NCBI RefSeq assembly: GCF_958295425.1
Contig: NC_081143.1
Coordinates: 19,134,686 to 19,198,685, forward strand
Source of the DNA: Solea solea
Lineage: Eukaryota > Chordata > Actinopteri > Pleuronectiformes > Soleidae
Direction: 5' to 3'
DNA: 64,000 nt
Numbering within the stretch: the first letter of the stretch is position 1; each line of letters starts with the position of its first letter. A model generated the notes under the pieces. It was given only the letters and a program-made list of their open reading frames with translations. It did not search any database and had not been told where the DNA came from. A program made the translations under genes and the position numbers. Of the stretch, positions 30,515 to 44,400 are shown piece by piece.

Positions 30515-32616
30515 CTGAACATGCAGAAAAGGAAAAGGTTTTTCGGTTAGGTTTTTCTAGAATCAAACAGAAGAGTGAGTCTGATAATGCGACGGAACAG
30601 CAGATTAAAAGTAGAACCACTTCACTTCTTTAAAATGAATTCTGAAAAGTGTGTACTGTCAGGGGACAGTTTAGAGAAATTACAGAGACACTGGTAAAAC
30701 TAACAATTTGTACAGTCCCCAGATATCATCTCGACTCCCAAAAGAGAATCTTTGAATTTGCTTGCCTGAAAAAAGGCTAACTCTATTCCATCACCAGCAA
30801 CAGCCTTGTTGTTGAACACACTGTATACCAACTGTTTTTTAAGTCCAATGTTGATACAGAGGAAGGTGTTGCTGAATACAAGTTACTCTAAATTTTAATA
30901 GCTTTGACTCCTGACCTGTATTTACTAATTGGATACAAAGAATCCAAACTACAACACACATAACCATTACTTACAGAACAAGAGCCCCGACTTGGCAGTC
31001 TAGGTGTGTGTGTGTATGTGCGAAAAAAGGCACAATTGATTAAGGTTGTGTGGATTATAGTCTGCTGTTGATTAAATCCTGTCCAGCTTAGCTAAAAGGT
31101 CACACCAGAGTCAGTGCCAGAGCAAAATGCAAGAGGTAAACAACACGGAGCCGATATGTGTACACAAATAAGCTGGCTAGTGGCTCAGCTAGGTTTTTAA
31201 AGCTGAAATGCTAATTATGGCAAAGTCATGCAGAGAGGTACAGTAATGATTGAGTGTGGCTGACTGCGTATGCGTGTGCAAAAGTGTCCGTTGCATGTGT
31301 GTGACTGTGAAGTTCTCAGCAGGACTCCGCTTAGTTCCGACCTCTTCTGATCAAAATGTACAGAGCAAAGAAGCATGTGCGAGAAGCAGCGATTTTTGTT
31401 TGCTATCCCTGCATCCTTAATACATTCTCGGGACATTAATGAACAATAAACATCAAGAATTTAACCGACTAAGAATGCATCGCACCAACATAATTTGTTT
31501 GTTTTCGTATTGTGTTATTTCTCTGGAACTCACATACAGTGTAGTTACAACGTATACCAGCGAAAGACAGAAGCACTAACTAATTAGCAGAAGAAAAAGA
31601 AGAAGAAGAAGAAGTCACAGTGCCAGAAAGTCAAGCTCGTTGAAGCAGCCTCTGAGCTGCACCTTCACTGAGCACTGCGGCTCAGGCAGAGGAGAGTGCA
31701 GCTATACAGCCATGATGATGTTGTTTTGGTAGGCTCACATAACGTATGTGCTGCTAATTTTTGTTTTCTTGTCACATGCTGAAAATGAATTCAATTCAAA
31801 TTACACCCATTTTAAGGAGTAATAAATGATGGTGTGAGCATTCTGGTATCCACCTCTCCCCATCCCTCTTTCTCTTTTTCTTTCTCTCTAGTGTAGGTTC
31901 AAGGAGACATTAGTTAAATAATTTAGCACTGCACCTCAATCAAGCATAGAATGTATTTCTCTGCACACAACTCTCCAAAGTTGTGAGGACACTCTTGGAC
32001 ATAAAGCAAGCCCTAGCTTTATGTACCCTTAAATATCAACTTTTCACCCTCAAAAAAGCACTTCAAATTTATGAGTACCCACTAAAATGATCTCACAACA
32101 TCAAAATGTCCTAAATGTGTCCTTACAACCTAACAAGGATTGCCTTGTCTGCAGACATGCAGTAGAGCTGAAGAATGAATCCTGAAAACAACATCAATGA
32201 GGACAAAACAGGAAAAAAAGTGAAGGAGAATAAAAAAAAAAGGTGTGCGACAGAGGGGAAAAGACGGCACGTGGTAATCCTCTGTTGATTGTTCACTCCT
32301 GAACAAAAAAAACACTTCCACATGAATGGGCCAAACGTAAAGTTTGAGAAAGACCGGTTCAGCAGGAAGCTCTGCTGAAAAAGTACAACACATCAGAACA
32401 ATCACACACAATTGGGAGTGCAAGTCCAAAAGAGGTACACTGTGCACCTTTGCTTTCTATCTTTAATTTATCTACCGGCTTTTTGCTCGTGTCCATTCAG
32501 CCACAAAGGGAGAGCTGTCAGTCCCGACTGCCAATCATGCTGGCAGTAATGATGCGCTGCCTTACTCACACACTTCAAGTACACGCACACTACACACATA
32601 CACACAGACACAGAGG

Positions 32617-32620
<4 letters not shown>

Positions 32621-32668
<48 letters not shown>
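32621..32668. repeat. GA microsatellite
   Basis: A (GA)n run of about 48 bases, preceded by CA-rich sequence, in tusc3 intron 1. Confidence 0.95.
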
Positions 32669-32669
<1 letters not shown>

Positions 32670-34559
32670 GTAAATATACCAAAAATACTTGCAAGGGAAA
32701 TGCGAGTGATGAGAAAGTTGCTGGAAAACAATGGAGGGAAGGGCAGAAAGAGCATGGATCATTTACTGTAGGGATTGAGACATGTGCTGTTTCTTGGGAC
32801 GTCTTAAAATATACTGCCTCACTAATACAGTTTAACAAGTCTAACGAGCTGAAAACTCTTTAGAGACAACACTAGGACTCGGTTATCATCCATCCTTGAA
32901 TGGTGATAGATGACCAGTGATGTCACAGTAACCACTAGGTGGTGCTTCCTTCTCTCAAACCGACAACACACATGTTTGAATTAGGCAAATTTATTTGTAT
33001 AGCTGACCTGATGAAGCGACATTTTACATTTTAAATGGTGATGGTGATGATCCAACAAAAGCAAAGTTTGTTGTGGTAATGATATAGTCGAATATATGCA
33101 TGTTTTGCAGTTTTCCCCATCCATTTTAAGATTCAGGCACCACAATAGTGGTTAAAATAATTAAGTATCCACGTTCTTCCACGTCGTTTTATTTCATTTT
33201 GAGCTGTTCATTTTAGGCTGTAGTCAGTCCTTCTCTAACATCCATGTCAAAGACAGCAGCAGTGTGGCAGCATTTTACAAAAATAGAGGGCAGGAAAAAA
33301 GTCAAATCCAAAGTTTCAAAGCTCGACTACAAACATGGTTACTGCCACAGAACTAAGTGTGTTGTTAGTCCAGTTAGACATGCAGAAGTACCAAAGGGCT
33401 GATGTCACAGTGGAAGTAAATGATTGAAAATGAGCCTTCAGCCTGTCTTGACGTCATTAGTGCAGGAATGAACCGCGGGGAAGTGTGAGCCAACAGGCAA
33501 TAATTACCTTAGTCACAGATGATGAGCTCAAAAACACAGGGATCTGCAATATGTTAACTGCCAGAGAAAATAATTGTAGAAGAAGAGTGAGAGTGAGGGA
33601 GAAACAGAATCAGTACGGAATACTCAGTCATCAGACTACCAGCCTCTGGGAATATGAGCTGTCAACATGACATCCAACTGAAAAAATATTTTGGTAAGCC
33701 GCCAAATGCCGGTCCATTGTTAGATGGCTATGGGAGGATGAAAAACGTCAAGAGTCCAAAGCTATTCGCTATACAGTAAGTCTTTTTAAGCCCTCCAGGA
33801 AGCCAGGGAAAACACTTTCACTATGCTGAGTTTACCATTAAAACATAGTAAACAAGAGGAAAGTGCTGAGGTGGCAGAAGAAGGAGACAAAGAAAAAAGG
33901 GTGACTTTGTACTAAAATATGACCTTATAAAAATAGGTAATTATAAATAAAATACCTGCCATCAGCAATAAAAAGGCCTGGTTCACCAAGATACGTATGA
34001 CCCTATTGGAGTATGTATCACCACAATCTGAGGGGTTACATTACCTGCATTATGACAAAATGATGCCTGTAATCTACAGAGTTGTTAAAAACCCTATGAG
34101 ACATTCCTGCACAGAGCTATACGAGTATTTTGCGTTAGACCTTTAAGTGATTCCCACAAATCAGCGTTATGACTCCCTACTTTATCTGATCCACATACAC
34201 AAACATGTGCAATACATAAGCTCTCCAAAGAGCTTAGGACCATTAAAGCATTTATTTTCTACCCCACTGAGCACAGAGGGCACTAAAATGAATCACATCT
34301 AGAGTGTGTACTTCTGTGTGTGTGAGGGAGTGAGTAAGATGCACAATGGCTCTGAATCCTGCTTATCTATCTGGTTTTCTGTTACTCACACTATGAATGT
34401 CATGACCCATCTCATACACACGCGGAGGTCACAGAGTAGGCAGTAGACTGCATTAGTAGCAATGACTCCCCATTTGCACTTTTCATCATTGGACTTATTT
34501 TTGGATTTAATTTCCGCAGTTTACTTTCTTTGCATTTCCTGCCATACAAGGTTATCAGT

Positions 34560-35310
34560 GCAGTGGCTAGCGTTGTTTGCCACTGGGTTCAGACTCCTGT
34601 TCAACTGAGGGCCATTCTGTGTGTGCATGGGTACTGAATGGTCACTGAATGGTTGTTCATCTCTGTATGTTGGCCCTGTAATGGACTGGCGACCTGTCGC
34701 CCTAATGGCCCTTTTCCACTATGGTCCCAGCTCACCTCACCTCACGGCACAAAAAAGTAAAGTAAGGCAAAAAAGTGCTTACTCAGCGTACTTTCACTGC
34801 ACAGCTGTATGAAACTGATGTGACTTAGTTTTACATGCGATACATACACACACACAAATGAGACTAGTGACTTGTAAAGCACTTGCTTTCAGTGTAACTG
34901 AATCACTAGAATCAGTTAATTACAAATATTTGTTCACATTTCCCTGGTAATTGCTGGAGATTAACCCACGTTTTTAGGATTGTTAAGTATTTTTAACTGA
35001 TCTACAGTTCAGCATTGTGCGGCTTGATTTTTGACGACACTCTGACCAATCTGTGCCCGGCAGTCTGGCGAGGTCACGCATAGCACCAACTCGGCACGCT
35101 TGGAACCAGAGCAGGCACTAAAAAAAAGTAGCTGGTACCAGGTACTTTTTTTAATATCTGATACCAGGTACTATGCTAGAGGAAATGTAAGTTAACCGTG
35201 CCGAGGTGAGGTGAGTAGAGCTGATGGAAACACGCCATAACTCAGTTGGGATTAGTTTCACTCACCTGCAAACTCATGTGGAGGTTAAAGTGGTAGAAAA
35301 TGAATGAATA
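34560..35310 (+). mobile_element. L2-type tail interrupted by a miniature transposon
   Basis: The left part (about 34560-34705) reads cagtggctagcgttgtttgc, ggttcagactcctgttcaac, tggactggcgacctgtcgcc. The right part (about 35240-35310) reads actcacctgcaaactcatgt and tggaggttaaagtggtagaa followed by aatgaatga. Both belong to the L2-type tail seen at 62640-62910. They are separated by the element at 34700-35240, which therefore inserted later. Confidence 0.6.
34700..35240. mobile_element. Miniature DNA transposon, copy 2
   Basis: Terminal inverted similarity is visible: the left end atggcccttttccactatgg followed by agctcacctcacctcacggc, and the right end, reverse complemented, atggcgtgtttccatcagct followed by actcacctcacctcggc. 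The interior shares many blocks with the copy at 14890-15537. It has no reading frame. It is probably a hAT-type non-autonomous element, but I could not define a clean target duplication. Confidence 0.65.
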
Positions 35311-36547
35311 CATTAAACACAATCAAAATGACGTTAACAGAAAAGCATTGTAAGCATTGTAAAGGACATAAAGCGGATAGAGCACTCTGAGGCGAGCAAG
35401 AGAAAACTAAGAAAGGCAGACGGAGAATGAGTGTAAAGTTAAAAGTTATGAGAGAGGATGGTAAGTTACTGCAGTTATTCCGGCATACGTCAGTCTGCAA
35501 GATGGCCACACAACCAAAGGTTAGCTCCTACAACTTGGTAACCAGTCAGCCAGTTAATTATGGTATTTTGTGAGCCAATCAGGAAATAGGTGAGTTGATG
35601 TTAGTCACTCAGAGATTCAGAAGGTAAAGGAGTCACTGCGGTGGCTGGTTGAGTATCTTGACTGACGAGCACTGTATATGCCAGTAGACAGTCATGGTTA
35701 TTCTTGACACGTCCCAATCTTTATGTGTTTTATCTATTTTTTTTACTGACATATCTGTCCCAAAAAACATGTTTTAAAAGTAAACTAAAAACATAAAACC
35801 ATTGAACCATTGAACCATTGAACCATGTCACCCATCGAGAAAAGAAAAGCAACAGTAACCTGACCCTTACATGTCTTGCATGAGTTTATTATGAGGAAGG
35901 AGAACAAGAGGAAAATAAGTGCAAAGATGATGGGATTTATTCTATGGCAGCGGAGCCACACACTTCTCTCAAAAGTAGAGCTGTTGTGAGTAGGAGTGCT
36001 TGACCTCCCAGTTTGAACCATGAGCTCGACACAGCAGAGATGTTATTAATCTATGTTATGGAATAATTTTGATTTTGTAAATGAATTCCATAATTATCTC
36101 CTTCTGTTTAAAAGGAAAATATCACGAACGAAAAACAAGTGTACTGCAGAGCAAACTAACCCCTGTTTTCCTCTTTTAAGTACCATCAGAGAAATGCTTT
36201 TCAGGGCTAAATTGTATGTATTTACCAATATCTTCGTGCACTGGTAGTGAGGACACAACATAAACCATAACCCGTACACAACAAAGGCTACTTTTAAGTG
36301 CCTACCGGGAACAAGCTGAATCTCCCCAGTCAGCCAAGGGTTTGATCTCATCATGAAGAGCTTGTATTTGTTCAGCTACAATCCTTTGCTCTGAGTGGTA
36401 TACACAGAGGTCTATTGTAAGTGAATGGGTCTTCACTTTGGCCATCAGGCTCCTATAGACGTTCTTCAATTCACCCATTGAAAGAGGGATTAGTTGAAAT
36501 TGGCTGCGTACAACAGAGAACAAAGACTCAACCACTATCAACTCCCA

Positions 36548-36556
<9 letters not shown>

Positions 36557-36622
<66 letters not shown>
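36557..36622. repeat. CA microsatellite
   Basis: A long pure (CA)n run of about 66 bases in tusc3 intron 1. Confidence 0.95.
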
Positions 36623-36625
<3 letters not shown>

Positions 36626-37093
36626 CCTTTGTAAGAGCCAACACAAACTTGCTAGTCTATTTCTAGTAATCATAGCATCCTTATGATGATTTAGGGGCTT
36701 TCTGTGTTGAGTTGAACAGAAAATAATTAAAACGCACACAGGCAGGAAGTTCAGGGAAGCAGAACAAATGAGATGGGTAGAGAGAAAGCAAAAACACTCA
36801 GAATTTGGGCGGTTCTTTTTTTTATTTAACTTTAATATTTTTTGAAAGGAACAGAAGGGGAGAATTAAATAACAAATGCCAGGGAAGAAGGTGCCTAGAG
36901 GAGGACCTGAGGATTTAATTAAGCAGAAAGCAAATAGAGGCGAAGACAGGAAGTACATGCTTGCAAAAAAAAAAGGGACCAAAGAGGAAGGGGATATGAG
37001 GAACTAAGGGCAGTGATGAAGATTGACAAGTGAGCAATAGGAACACAAAACACAAAGAGCAATTACAGCCATGAGTGCAAGGATGCGCAGTGC

Positions 37094-37121
37094 GCACACA
37101 CACACACACACACACACACAC
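37094..37121. repeat. CA microsatellite
   Basis: A (CA)n run of about 28 bases in tusc3 intron 1. Confidence 0.93.
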
Positions 37122-38540
37122 CTTTGGAGTCAGTAAGTGAAATCCTATGACTACAGGGAGAAAGAGAACACTTAATACAAAGATACAAACATACTATCAC
37201 AAATTGTGTGTCTGTGACTCAGTTTGTCAGTCAGTGTTACTCTTTCCATCGCTCACCTTATTTTGTCAGTTCCACATTTGTCAGCCTATAATCTGCAAAA
37301 CCCAGAAATACTATGACGTGTGATTTGAAGGTAGAAGCGGGATTTGTCAGCTTATCTGCCTAATAACAATTACAGTATTTGTGCTTTTCTTCCCCTGCCT
37401 TTGTCCATGCGTCTTCCAGTCTGTCACACCGCAGGAGATAGTATTTTTATTTGCCCCCGATTAGTGACAGTTATGGTGTCGCTCCATGATGCTCAAACAG
37501 CATCTAAAGATTTGTCTGATTTTAAGTTATTTATTTATTTTTGCCTACAGATTACAGCGTCTGCCTAAACTTCCCGAGCACAGGTTGTGACATTTTGAAT
37601 CTTCCGTCATTTCTTTTCCCCTGGGGAGCCCATCTAAGTCTTTAGTGTATTTTGGTTCAGGGTGTCTGTGAGTTTCAACAAGTAAACTTTCCTGACAATA
37701 TAAATATCAGTTAAAGGAGGAAATACGGGAATAACTTTGAATGGGAATAAAATGTGAATTTGATAAAGTGGTGGAACGTACTGGGTCTAGATGCCTGAGT
37801 TTAATTCTGTGTGTGGGTGTATGTATTCTTCTTTCTTAACAAAGAAAAATACAAAAAAAAAGTTGCTCTCTGTTTCATTGTCATTGAAACGGATAGACAG
37901 CAATATTCTATATTTGTATCTATTTTCAGTCTCTGTTTCTTGTTTTCTCAAAAGATCAAATTTCTAATTCACCTTTTTATTTATTTCTATTTTTCAGCTT
38001 CAGCAAGATATTTATTATGGAGGAAATGAACTCAGAATCGCTCCTTCACCTCCCCAGTCTGGGTGTGTTATGCAAGAATATTTGAACAATGCATTGTAAG
38101 GTGTGGCTAAACTACAGCCACAGCAGTTGGCACAGTCATTTGAAGTGAGTGTGATTTATTTTACTTCCAGTTTATTTGTCAAAAAAAAAAGGAGCACACT
38201 GCTGAAGCTAATTGTTTAGTCACTCTACTTGACCTCCACCCACCGCCCTTCTACCCCCTTTATTTTTCTTTTCCTTGTGTTTGCAGATATCATTTTCTCT
38301 GGGGAAAGCACAGAGCTCCAAATGGGTTTATGGGGCATCAGTAGAGTATGATTTTGTTATAAAGGCATCCCAATAAAAACTGGGAGGCACAAGTATTCAG
38401 GAAGCATGGTCACTATTCTGTTGCCTGCAATAACGCAAAAGGGGGGAGAGGAGAATTAAATTAAAAGAAAAATGAGGGATGAGGAAAGGGGGAAAATAAA
38501 ACTAAGCAAGAAAAAGAAACAGAAAGCAAAAAAGAAACAA

Positions 38541-38570
38541 ATATATATATATATATACACATAAAAAAGT

Positions 38571-38611
<41 letters not shown>

Positions 38612-38612
38612 C

Positions 38613-38651
<39 letters not shown>

Positions 38652-38668
38652 CATAATTTTACTTTTTT
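38541..38668. repeat. AT microsatellite cluster with palindromic flanks
   Basis: Several (AT)n runs are interspersed with acacat words. The arms aaaaaagtaaaattat (38563-38578) and ataattttactttttt (38653-38668) are perfect 16-base reverse complements with AT-rich repeat between them, so the whole block could extrude as a cruciform. Confidence 0.85.
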
Positions 38669-41600
38669 TAGGCCAGCCAACATTGAATCATATTGATTAT
38701 TATTAAGTAGGGTTAGTTACTCAGGAAAATATATATTCTTTGATACAACCAAATCACTTCTTACAATTACGCAACACTACGACACTACCAAGGCAAAAAC
38801 AAGAAACTAGGCAAGCCATGGAAAGTCTCCTTGTGGCTTGTACAATACATTAAAAAAATATAATATTAAAAACAAGCTAAATAAAGATTAAGCGCCCACT
38901 CAGATTAAAATTGAACATGAGTCCAGAATTTCAAGAGATGCCACGACTCAGGCACTCTGTCCTCACTGATTTTACATCAAATTCAACAGGGATGACTCAG
39001 ACTCAGTTAATGGGGACTTGACTCTGACGCTCCCTCAAAGAGTTTGGACACAGGGGACATCAGACTGGACATGGACTCAAGGTTAAGTGACTCAACTATC
39101 CACTGGGTGACAGTAAATCTCTGTTTAATTTTCTAATTCAAGCAATAACAAACAGTCAAGGACAACATTTCTGCCCTTTACTGTGAGGGAGGTACTGCAC
39201 AAATAAAGAAATATAGGAAACTTCAAACTAGTCTGAATGCTGAGTCACCCAAAAACAGAAGACATAAATTGAGATACAGAGATGTGTCAGTTGCAGTAAA
39301 TAACCATTCTTTTGAATTTGATAGGAACAAAAAGTGAATGTGAGGGCTCCTCCATCTCCCTGACACATGGCTGCTTCGTCGCAATGTGGGGCAACATTTT
39401 GTCATCATGTCTTTCAGTTCCTTGTACCTTTACCGTAGCTCACTCTTCCTCTCACTCTGAAGTGTACTTACGTTAAAGTGGGAAAAAAAAGGCAACCAAA
39501 TTATTCAAAATTGCTTGAGTAATCATATGAATTCCAGATAACACGTCTGGGGTTGCGCTCTCACCATAGCTGCGAGTGTGCAAAGTGTTTATCTCCCTGC
39601 AGTACGTGCTATGCTTCAAATATTCATGTGCGTGTGTTATGTGATCAAATGATTCAGGCTGAAAGAGTCTAAATTTTGCATTCCGCTTGCTTAGTAATTT
39701 TAGTAACACAGGGCAGCAGTGGATGCACTTACAGTTTAATTAAACGTCGGAGAGAAAGAAAAGGAGGCAAACCTTGTTGTACAGAAGAATCCCTCTAAAC
39801 CCTAGAAAAGTAAATTACCATGCCCTAATATTCACCAACAATAAGACAGCATTTCTCAGGTCAGGTTTTGCTCTTAGCCAAGTTAGAATCAGTTAATACC
39901 AATTTTCACTTTCAGATAATGATTAATAAAGCACTGCCTCAGCTAGTTCAAGTATAAGATTTTATTGGGAAAGGTGTGATATCTTCTAGCAACCCTAGGA
40001 AATGGTATGTGGTGGCGGCATCAACTGAAACGCTGCTTATTGTAATGCTTTGTTCACACTTCATGTGGAAGAATTTGATCAATGTTCAACCTTCTAAATG
40101 GAATGCAGCACAGGCACCGGCAAATCAAGGATCATTACGGAACAGGCACTAGCCAGTCAAATCAAACACTACACTATCCAACCAAAGCACTTGGGACAGG
40201 GCTGTTCTCTGTGTTGTGGGTGTTTTGTCAGAAAGACTGCAACCACCGAAGGCAGACACAGCAGACACTACATCGCCATCCCTTTAGTAACATTAGTAAC
40301 TCTTGCTATGGAGTACAGGCCAGGAGAGACATTGCTCTGCTGACCTCTGATAGCCACCTTCAACACCAAGTGTTAGGCCTGCCCACTGCAAAATGTTAAA
40401 GCAGCATTTATTCGGCTTTTACTGTCGGTCTTTTATATGGAACATGTGTATTCTGTGCCTTTGTAACAGCAGATAAGGCAGAAGTAACTAAAACAGCTAT
40501 AGTAACCTGCAAACATCAGACCACCTCATTCCTTTTAAAGACTCATCACAAACACAAACTGATTACATTTACTAATGTTCAGCTATGACACCAATATCAA
40601 CATGAATGTACAAGAATGTGTTTGATGGCCATTTTTTCTAGGTACAAAGGAAAGACTGCACTGAATCCAATCATGCTGCCTGCAGTGAAGTGGCAACAGT
40701 TATCGGTATTAGGAAAAGATAAAGCAAGAGACAAAGGAAATGTGGAAGAGTGGACATAAAGGGTTTAGACTTACTAAAGGTCAAGAAGTTGCAAGTCTGT
40801 CTGACTATCAGATCAGTCGAACCTCGTCCCAGAAGTACCATCTATTTCTCTCCGTGTAACCTTTAGCTGTAAACCCTGCATTTACTCCTCTCTCTCTCTG
40901 TCTTTTAACTTTATGCACTTGTCCAGAATGCAGACTGTGTCAATCTGCCTACGGTGATCAATTTTAATGGTCAAGGTCAGGGCCAAGCATGTGATGCGCA
41001 CACACAGGCAATGCATAATTGGCCTAGTATGCTACGTAATAATTCTTTTGAAGCTAATACTAGAATTAATGCCCAATAACTAAGCTAAATGTGCTCCTAA
41101 TTAGCCCTATAAGCCATTCATATTTGTTATTTGCTTCTGCTTAGGAGAGCATTTAGTCTCCCTAGACTTACTACACAAGAAGCAAACTCTGCTTTAGCCG
41201 AGAGGAATCTCCAAAAATAAGTGTAAATGACTTTACTGTGCAAAACTTCCACTACATGCCCACAAGGATTACCTCAAAATAGACATTTTACTAAAGGAAA
41301 TACTGCCAACTGCTGGTAACCGAGTGCAGTTTGTAGGATTAGCTATATCTACAACACAATATATCATTATGGTATGAAGGTGCAGCATGAGGACAGTAAG
41401 CCATTTATAGTTTGTCTGTGTCTTTATTTTAGATACTGTCTGGTTTGCCGTTCCCTTTTTTTTCTTCATTTTTAAAAATACCTTACCCACTTATATGCCT
41501 TATATGTTTTTTTTATTTAAAAACTGCTGGTGGCAAAGCTTTAGGCCTCTGTGACTGAGTGCGATGGCTGAGTGACTCACGGAGTAAGTATTCAGTATGG

Positions 41601-43562
41601 AAATACATATTATTCATACTTTTTCTTAAAATAGAATTATACCTGGGGTAAACAGGCTGCCAAAAACAGTGAGCGCCCATCTGCTATTTTGTTTTTCATG
41701 ATCAATAAATTGCAAAATTGAAAATAAAGGGTAATATGAAGACTGCTGCTACTGGATATGAATGCTGTCTCTTCAGATTCCGTGTTGCATTTGTCCAGAT
41801 CTTTGTTCATACTCACTGTATAAACTGACAGCCAAGAGGAGGCACTGTACAACATGACATCTTCTGACAACATACATAGACACTTGCACCGACATTTTAT
41901 CAAACCTTCGTTTGATGAAGCAGTTAGACATGAAAAAGCCGTTGCAGAGCCAGCAATTAGACCGTTCTTGCGTTAATGCCCGGGGAAAGTGTGTGCATTA
42001 AAGCTTGACTCCCCCGTCTAAACACACCGAGTGCAGCCTCACAGTGACTTCTTCTAGTCCAGCAGGCTACAGCTGTCTACTACAGCCAACTGCAAAGTGG
42101 TGTCTCACAAGGGAGAAGCTGAACTAGCTGCACTAATCATGCCGCGCTCTGAGCTCGGCTGTTGAGACTAATTGTCTGGTCAATAATCTGAACAGCTGGA
42201 AAGGGGAGAGACCACCAGTTGCTCAGTTGAAAAATGGGGTGCAACAATCATCACAAATCAAGCTCCTCATTAAAGACATGATCTGTCAGGCGTAGTTCAA
42301 AACAGTCATCCTTTAAAGTTCTCCCCCTGTTCATTTCAGCGAAGATAACAGTTAGTCGGGATAAGTTACAGTTTTAACTCGGACAAAAACAGTCTGTGTC
42401 AACATCTACACAAAAACACGGATTCCCACTGAAGGAAGAGACAGCTATTGTTCATTGTTGTGTTCTTCAACAGTCCACAAAACCAACCTGTTGGCAATCA
42501 TTCTATTGACGTCCAAGAGAGAAAAACAAAGGTAATGAAAAAGAGCAGGACTGAAAGTGAAAAAAAAAATAAATAAATAAGGAGAGAGAAAGACACCAGG
42601 ACTGACAAATGGTATATAGCATTTATCCTGACTACAGCTTTATGCTAAACTGCTTCAGTTCATCACATTATACTGCAGTATTGCCGTGTATGTCCATGTG
42701 CATTACGTGTGTGCTTTTTTTGGAGCCATAACTGTCAGACAGGCAAGCTTGACAGAATTGTAATTCCTACCAAATCTCAATGCAACCAGATGAAAGAGGG
42801 AGGGCACTTTCCTAACTTTGTCACTCACGACTTTTACTTCCAGATAAAAATTTGTAAGTCAATACACACCAAAGCCAAGAGACTGGAGATGCCCTCCCCA
42901 ACCACACCCCGCCCGCCCTCCCACCACCTCTCAAAACCCTTCTCCTATTGCATCAATAATACTGCACCAAAGTCTCTCCAGTGTGCCTCTTAGACTGAGC
43001 AAGATAAGGGCTAGAAAGGTCACAGTGACAAACAGAAATCATCAGACGGCTGTGATGATAGACCATATTACAGTATTTGGCATGTCTCTCTCATAGGACA
43101 ACATGTTTGAAAATCGATGCTGATGCTGCACAGTGGATGAGGAGGACTGCACAGTCAGACATTAAAGAAAAGTTTTCGACAAACTTTCTGGGCAACACGT
43201 TCGGCGAAAGTTTAGCAAATATATAAAGCAACCAAAGCAACTTTCCAAGACTGTTTCACTTAGGTCAGGACACTAATCTATATGACAAATGGTCCCGAAA
43301 CATAGAGCACTAATCACAAATCTATAAGAGCAGTCCATAAAAAATACATTGAAGCAGCAGATAACTGAAAATATTGATGAAGCTACTGACGCTATTGACT
43401 GGTCTGAGTCTGGATAGTCAACTGTATCATGATAGTGTGATAATAAAAAAAAAAAAGATACGGTTTGAGTTTGTGGTAAAATTGCTAGGGCTGCAGAGAT
43501 AAGTCGATATACTCAACAACGTGGATGACATAAAACTACAGGAAGTGCTGGAGGCAGTATCA

Positions 43563-44155
43563 CTTTAATTGTCTGCTATGACTGCATTCACTAATGAAGA
43601 AACATCTATGAACGATGGTGTAACGAGAGAGAGAATAGGAGACAAAATAAAACCTAAGAAACCTTCGAAAATATGGCAGCATGAATGCTCACGTTCATAC
43701 TAGCGTTAATCCGAATAAACCTCATGCTACCTCCCCAGCCTCTGGCTCAAAAACCATAGTAAGTGGTGCAATCCCCTTAAAAGGTGATCTCCTCTCCATC
43801 TAATGTTAGCTAAATAGTCTGTGGGTTGGAACACAGAGATATTTCAGTTGTAAGATATTAAATTAGTTAAATGGCTTGTGATAACCCCTTTAATTGTCTG
43901 CTATGACTGCAATCACTAATGAAGAAAAATCTATGAATGGTGGTGCAATGGAGAGAGAGAATAAGAGACAAAATACAACAGAAGTAAGAGACCTTTGAAA
44001 ATATGGGAGCATGAATGCTCACGTTCAAACTCGCGTTTATCGACTTGGCCTGCGACACTTCTCCATCTAATGTTAGCTAGACAGTCTCTGGGTTGGAACA
44101 CAGAGATATTTCAGTTGTAAGATATTAAATTAGTTAAATGGCTTGTGATAACCCC
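43563..44155. repeat. Direct tandem duplication, about 0.3 kb unit
   Basis: Unit 1 (43563-43887) and unit 2 (43888-44155) both start ctttaattgtctgctatgac, share gcatgaatgctcacgttcaa-like and ccatctaatgttagcta, and close with ttagttaaatggcttgtgat followed by aa. Unit 2 lacks about 60 bases present in the middle of unit 1. It was not recognised as a transposon family. Confidence 0.85.
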
Positions 44156-44249
44156 TGACACACAGGCTTAAACTTGTGAGTGCAAGCTTTCTACGTTGTT
44201 TCTATAATAGTATTACGATAATAGAAATATTTCAGGCCGCGTTTGTCAT

Positions 44250-44400
44250 TGTCAAACCGACAAATTAGTCATTAGTTGCAGCCCAAGTTATATTAATTGA
44301 GTAATATAATTGCTAATCAATAGATTAGTTGTTAAATTGATCAAAAAACAGTTTGAAAAATAATTTTGGACGGCCTAAAAATCACACACTACTTCTGGCA
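44250..44400. repeat. Fragment of gattaatcg-type interspersed repeat
   Basis: Words such as aattagtcattagttgcagc, tcaatagattagttgttaaa and tttgaaaaataattttgg resemble the outer element at 10492-11098. An old, partial copy. Confidence 0.35.

Noticed and set aside
36302..36982. Open frame of 226 codons on the minus strand
   Set aside because: It is carried by a CA microsatellite read as poly-(Cys-Val), with unrelated flanks.
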